Shown here: positions 59,609 through 64,000 of the stretch, piece by piece | Position numbering within the stretch: position 1 is the stretch's first letter | How the letters are laid out: each line of letters opens with the position of its first letter | NCBI RefSeq assembly: GCF_024868665.1 | Contig: NC_079910.1 | Location: 6,572,976-6,636,975 of the forward strand | Source of the DNA: Triplophysa rosa | Lineage: Eukaryota; Chordata; Actinopteri; Cypriniformes; Nemacheilidae | Length of the DNA: 64,000 nucleotides | Reading direction: 5' to 3' | Notes under the pieces: generated by a model | The model's database searches: none | What the model was told of the DNA's origin: nothing | What the model saw: the letters and a program-made list of their open reading frames with translations, nothing else | Program-made: the position numbers and the translations under genes

Positions 59609-61224
59609 ATTAGATTATCCAGATATAGATTGGTTAGTTATTTGTTTAGAATTTACTGACTATGAGTCCAAACTGCTTAAATCAGTTTACTTTAAATATT
59701 ACAGTATGTGGTGTTCAGGTCTGTAGGACCTTTTTCAATGCTTAAGGCTAAAATACACTACAAGACTTTTGCCTATTCCAGCCATTACTACAAATTCTGT
59801 TAATGTTTTTCAACTTTAAACATTTATCTTTATTCAAGATTAACATGTTTTTTATTGACCTATTCCATAAATCTTTCTTTATCAGGAAATAACTTTTCTT
59901 AAAAAAAAAGAATGGCACCTTTTCATAACAGTTATTTAGGTAAACGATAAGATATTATATTGTAATTTGGATAAGTATCTGTTCAATATTTTCACATACA
60001 TTTTTAAAACGGAATAATATTATAAGTCAAGGGTTTATTGAGCAAAATGATAAAACTGACTAGTGATCAGTTATAGCCAGAGATGGGAAGTAACGAAGTA
60101 CAAATACTTCGTTACTGTACTTAAGTAGATTTTTCTGGTATCAGTACTTTACTCCACTATTTTATTATCCACTATTTATTTTTCTGACGACTTTTTACTT
60201 TCATTTCTTACATTTTTACGCAAATACCTGTACTTTCTACTTCTTACATTTTCAAACCAGGCTCGTTACTTTAGTTTTAATCTGTATTTGATGCACAATC
60301 AATATTATTTCTTGTCATTGCGTGACTTTTTCAACCTAATGATAGGTCTGACTAAAAGCCGAAGCGCTGTGTGAGGTGGCCACTAGCCAATCAAATGTAA
60401 GAAGGCGGGAGTTACTGTTTACAGAGCAAAGCGGTGACCAATCAAATCAAAGAAGACGGAGTAACTGTTCTCAGATCTCGAGCGTGATATTCTGCATCAT
60501 GTGTGGTGACTCGTGAATGGTAGGGTTTTTTAGCGCCAAAGGACCAGATTTTAAATATGTAATTTAGCTATTTAGCTATTCGCATGTTCTACAAACATAT
60601 ACTTCACGAAAGATGTACTGTAGTTCTGTCAGAAGTTAAGGCAGCTCGTTAAGGTAAGCGCATTATTGTTGTTAATTAGTATGTATTAATTGCATGTTTT
60701 TGCTATCGTGGTGTGTGCGTTAAGTTCATGAACGAGTGAAAAATACCTGCTCATTGCGTTGCTTTCGATGAACTAATTATAGTGGGCACTTTTGCACAAA
60801 AATGCGCTAATTTCCTGATTGCCATTTGAAGTGGTTTCTGGACATATCCTATTAGTCTTATTTTCTAATTTTCTTAATGCATTTGCTTTGTTTGATCTGT
60901 TTGATCTATTTTCCTGATTTTTATTATATTTTTTCATCTTGTCATGATTAAAATTATAAGGAAATAAAAAACGATCCTTATCAACGTTGATTGACATTGC
61001 AATAAAATACTATCACATTATTTTGGAAGTTAAAATTTTGGGCTGGTTTTTGTTGGAGTGAGTAGGCTTTAGTGAGCCTTTGGGCTGGAAATCATCCACC
61101 CAATCTAGCAACACTGACATCAGTTTTAATGTTGAACGAGTGTAACGTACAATGTAAGAGGCTAAACATTTAATGTGTTTTTAAATTTAAATGTGTTTAA
61201 CCAATCGAGAAAAACAGTAATGGT

Positions 61225-61684
61225 TAGGGATGTAACGATTCACTCAGCTCACGATGCGATGCGAGTCACGATTCTGATCTTACGATGCGATTTATTCACG
61301 ATTTACTCACGATTTATTTTTACAAAATGAGTTGAAACAAATTAGAAATGAACAACTTCCCTTGCATTATTTCTTAAATGCTTCACGTTTCTTTGTATAA
61401 TTAAATAATGTTTTATTTCAAATAACAAAACTAAACTGCATTTTATAACAAATTAATAATAGAAAAAGTCTCTTTAATATAAACAAACTAATACTGTCTG
61501 AGCTTTTCTTGGATTTTTTTGCATTTAAGAAATATCAGCATGTCCTCGTTTAGATTTGCAGTGAAAATAGCGGCCCCTGGTGTCCAAAAAATGTATTGCG
61601 ATTCAGTTCACACCTCAACCGATTTGAATTGTCACTGATTATAACCAATTTTCAACCGGCTCACGGTGAATCGTTACATCCCTA
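61225..61684 (+). mobile_element. nested nonautonomous hAT element A, 460 bp
   Basis: The termini TAGGGATGTAACGATTCAC and its mirror ending ACATCCCTA form the inverted repeats. GTAATGGT is duplicated exactly at 61217-61224 and 61685-61692. Inner repeats of CACGATGCGAT type follow the left terminus. No coding capacity. It is over 85 percent similar by eye to element B in the opposite orientation. Confidence 0.95.
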
Positions 61685-61936
61685 GTAATGGTTACCAAGT
61701 CAATTGACTTGCCTAATTAATTATCTCTTTATTTCTCAGTTTTCTCTTTTTGACAAGATCTCCCAAGTGTCTACAAACCTTTGTATAATGATATGTCCAT
61801 GAATGGTCTGTGCTTAAAATTTAGGACAGTTAATCTAAAATTGAAAGCAGTGAAATTCTGTTATAAAATGTTTTGACAATCACAGTACCAAACAGTCATT
61901 TCCTGGCTATTACGCATCGCAGACATAGGCTAGTAG

Positions 61937-62397
61937 TAGGGATGTAATGATTCACCGTGAGCCGGTTGAAAATCGGTTATAATGAGAGACGATTCAATTC
62001 GGTTGAGGTGTGAACTGAATCGCAATACATTTTTTGAACAGCAGGGGCCGCTATTTTCACTGCAAATCTAAACGTGGACATGCTGATATTTCTTAAATGC
62101 AAAAAAATCCAAGAAAAGCACAGACAGTATTAGTTTGTTTATATTAAAGAGACTTTTTCTATTATTAATTTGTTATAAAATCGCAGTTTACTTTTGTTAT
62201 TTGAAATAAAACATTATTTTATTATGCAAAGAAACGTGAAGCATTTAAGAAATAATGCAAGGGAAGTTGTTCATTTCTAATTTGTTTCAACTCATTTTTT
62301 AAAAATAAATCGTGAGTAAATCGTGAATAAATCGCATCGTGAGATCAGAATCGTGAATCGCATCGCATCGTGAGCTGAGTGAATCGTTACATCCCTA
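61937..62397 (-). mobile_element. nested nonautonomous hAT element B, 461 bp
   Basis: Same family as element A, in inverted orientation 252 bp away. The target-site duplication is GCTAGTAG at 61929-61936 and 62398-62405, exact. Because the duplications differ from those of element A, the two are independent insertions and not one fold-back element. Confidence 0.95.
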
Positions 62398-62852
62398 GCT
62401 AGTAGTCTAAGAAGCTGCCACGGACCAAGGCGGAATGCAACACAAAGAATAGCTAAAATTATGGTTGAGAACTTGAGACAAAGGGAATTCTGTCACAATT
62501 ATTATCAATACGCTTGTCCTTTACACTCTTATCTTACATCATAATTGTATTATAAATTTGTGTTTTTTTCCACTACCTAGGTAGTGGCAAATAGATTTAT
62601 TCCATCAGTCTTTTTTATGCTTGTGTTCTACTAATGGTAGTTCAGTTGTGAGGTACGAGCGTGACTCTAAAACAGGTAGTAGTATTGGCTACTTTTTACT
62701 TAAGTACATTTTAGAGCCCATACTTTATACTTTTACTTGAGTAAACAAGTTTAGTCAGTACTTCAACTTTTACTTGAGTACTTTTAAACATGAGTATCTG
62801 TACTTCTACTTAAGTAAAGGATGTGTGTACTTTTGCCATCTCTGGTTATAGC

Positions 62853-63547
62853 TATAATGTTAGCTATAGTCTAGCATCGAACAGAAGAAAATTTACGGGT
62901 TTGCCTGCTCATCCAGATGTAATGGTCAACTAGTTTGACTTGCTGTCCTTGTAGTATCCAGAGACTAGGTTTGAGTTACGATATAACACAGTTTAGCTAT
63001 ACTATTAATATTAAGAGACCTTCATGATTTCGAATGGTTATCACGGAACTTTCCCGTGTCATACGCCAACCGGGCTGCACAGGGCTGAATCACATGACTT
63101 GCCATGTGTCTCGATCAGCTCCCTTGCTCATGAATCAGTATATCGTGTATACGGGTCCAGGCACTGGAAAGCACCCTGGCTCCCTTCTCATTGGGACAAT
63201 GTTCACTTATTTTGTGTGGTGGTACTTCACAGCTGGTAATAATCAACAACCTGAGAAACACTTTCATTATTCTGTTACATATAAGTGCACAAATTTGTTC
63301 GATTATTAAATTTAACTGTTGTGTTGCCTGCCTGTCTAGCAACGTTTGTTTATACATAACATAAAATAAGCGTTTGTCTTTTCAAAAGTTTCATGAAGTT
63401 CATTGAGTTGGCTCCTGCGATTTCGTTAAATGTCTTCAAAACTTGCCACGTGATTTCAGGTAAGGGAACATGGGGGAGCATCAATGCTCCCTGGTTTTTG
63501 CAGTGCATTGTGGGAATTTTTAGGGAACAAATGTTACAGGGTTGTTG
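62853..63547. other. camta1 intron 1, between transposons
   Basis: No gene or conserved motif recognised. The overlapping open frames at 63024-63309 have no family resemblance. Confidence 0.5.
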
Positions 63548-63748
63548 CTAGAAGGGATACAGCTACAGCCGGTGGTTGTGCAAAATCTCGCCATATACTG
63601 TAATTACAATAGCTAACGCCTTCACCTACCCCAATCCTAAACCTAACCTTCCAATAATAAACAAACATTAATCAACAGTTTACACGTGACAAAAATTATG
63701 CGGCATTGAAGTGCGCATGCCCAGTGGAGGTAGCTGTATCCCTTCTAG
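63548..63748. mobile_element. MITE with 19-bp terminal inverted repeats
   Basis: CTAGAAGGGATACAGCTAC at 63548-63566 is mirrored by TAGCTGTATCCCTTCTAG ending at 63748. The interior includes the CCTACCCCAATCCTAAACC block typical of fish MITEs. Length 201 bp. The flanking duplication was not resolved. Confidence 0.85.
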
Positions 63749-64000
63749 TCAAAACCATGTTTCAGTGCACTGGAAAGATTTTGCGAATGAGACAGCCCTT
63801 AAAATGGCTGACTACCTGATCAGTGCCCTGACTACTGAACAAGGGAGCTGATTGAGAAACAGTGATTTTAAGTCTGATAAGAGCTCCGAATCACTGATTT
63901 GAAACAAACGAATGGGGAAGGTTTCGAAGCTACTTAAGTATAAACGTTCTCGTTTGTGTAAGTTTATGGAACTCGGAACGGCATCAGTGTAAACATTCCG

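Larger units (their letters stand above)
60078..62844. mobile_element. Tol2-like hAT element, 2767 bp, with nested insertions
   Basis: The left end CAGAGATGGGAAGTAACGAA and the right end (reverse complement CAGAGATGGCAAAAGT) form terminal inverted repeats, and the subterminal DNA is full of TACTTAAGTA/ACTTGAGTA motifs like those of Tol2. The 8-bp sequence GTTATAGC is duplicated exactly at 60070-60077 and 62845-62852, the hAT signature. Two other hAT insertions lie inside it (61225-61684 and 61937-62397). Without them about 1.85 kb remains. Near 60375-60660 are two CCAATCAAA boxes in imperfect tandem copies and a GTAAGC donor-like site, possibly the relic promoter and first exon of an autonomous ancestor. 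No transposase is recognised. Confidence 0.92.

Noticed and set aside
59236..59726. Open frames in the 559-bp TTAA element and its right flank
   Set aside because: They are short, overlap on both strands and show no family resemblance. The element is nonautonomous.
60773..60997. 74-residue minus-strand frame inside the Tol2-like element as a transposase remnant
   Set aside because: It has no recognisable hAT transposase motif and is Asn/Lys-rich, as expected of a chance frame in AT-rich DNA.
61225..62397. The two inverted hAT copies as one large fold-back transposon
   Set aside because: Each copy has its own complete termini and a different perfect 8-bp target duplication, so they are separate insertions.

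Overview
This window is animal nuclear DNA, almost certainly from a teleost and probably a cyprinid. The genes are split into many short exons with GT/AG introns. The conceptual proteins match vertebrate families end to end. The intergenic DNA carries Tol2-like and other hAT elements and TTAA-flanked fold-back MITEs of kinds common in carps and zebrafish. The species call is inference; the gene calls come from translating and splicing the sequence by eye and comparing with remembered human proteins.

Six protein-coding genes are visible. From left to right they are myt1 (+, coding 9002-16110, 21 exons, 1155 aa), pcmtd2 (+, 18896-22006, 5 exons, 377 aa), asxl1 (-, 37018-24275, 13 exons including a 3-nt microexon, 1673 aa), thap3 (+, 38087-39109, 4 exons, 244 aa), dnajc11 (-, 45061-40489, 16 exons, 562 aa) and the first coding exon of camta1 (+, 46967-47011). 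The rest of the window is the start of the very long camta1 first intron. Every splice junction was checked for GT/AG and reading phase, and each complete gene closes in frame.

Layout: 1-4.2 kb is myt1 upstream DNA with a possible enhancer. A possible first exon and promoter lie near 4.2-4.4 kb. myt1 and pcmtd2 are in tandem; pcmtd2 and asxl1 are tail to tail; asxl1 and thap3 are head to head about 1.1 kb apart; thap3 and dnajc11 are tail to tail; dnajc11 and camta1 are head to head about 1.9 kb apart. In human, MYT1-PCMTD2 and ASXL1 lie on 20q and THAP3-DNAJC11-CAMTA1 lie together on 1p36, so the window joins two human syntenic blocks.

Functionally the genes are not a pathway. They comprise a neural zinc-finger transcription factor (myt1), a methyltransferase-like ubiquitin-ligase adaptor (pcmtd2), a Polycomb/BAP1 cofactor (asxl1), an HCF-1-binding THAP factor (thap3), a mitochondrial J-protein (dnajc11) and a calmodulin-binding transcription activator (camta1).

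The most informative unusual items are the 3-nt asxl1 microexon, a nested trio of hAT transposons at 60.1-62.85 kb with three perfect 8-bp target-site duplications, a possible 53-residue N-terminal extension of myt1, a THAP-like reading frame inside an inverted-repeat unit in asxl1 intron 1, and exon-like blocks in the camta1 intron. I found no CRISPR array, operon, virus or evidently novel multi-gene system.
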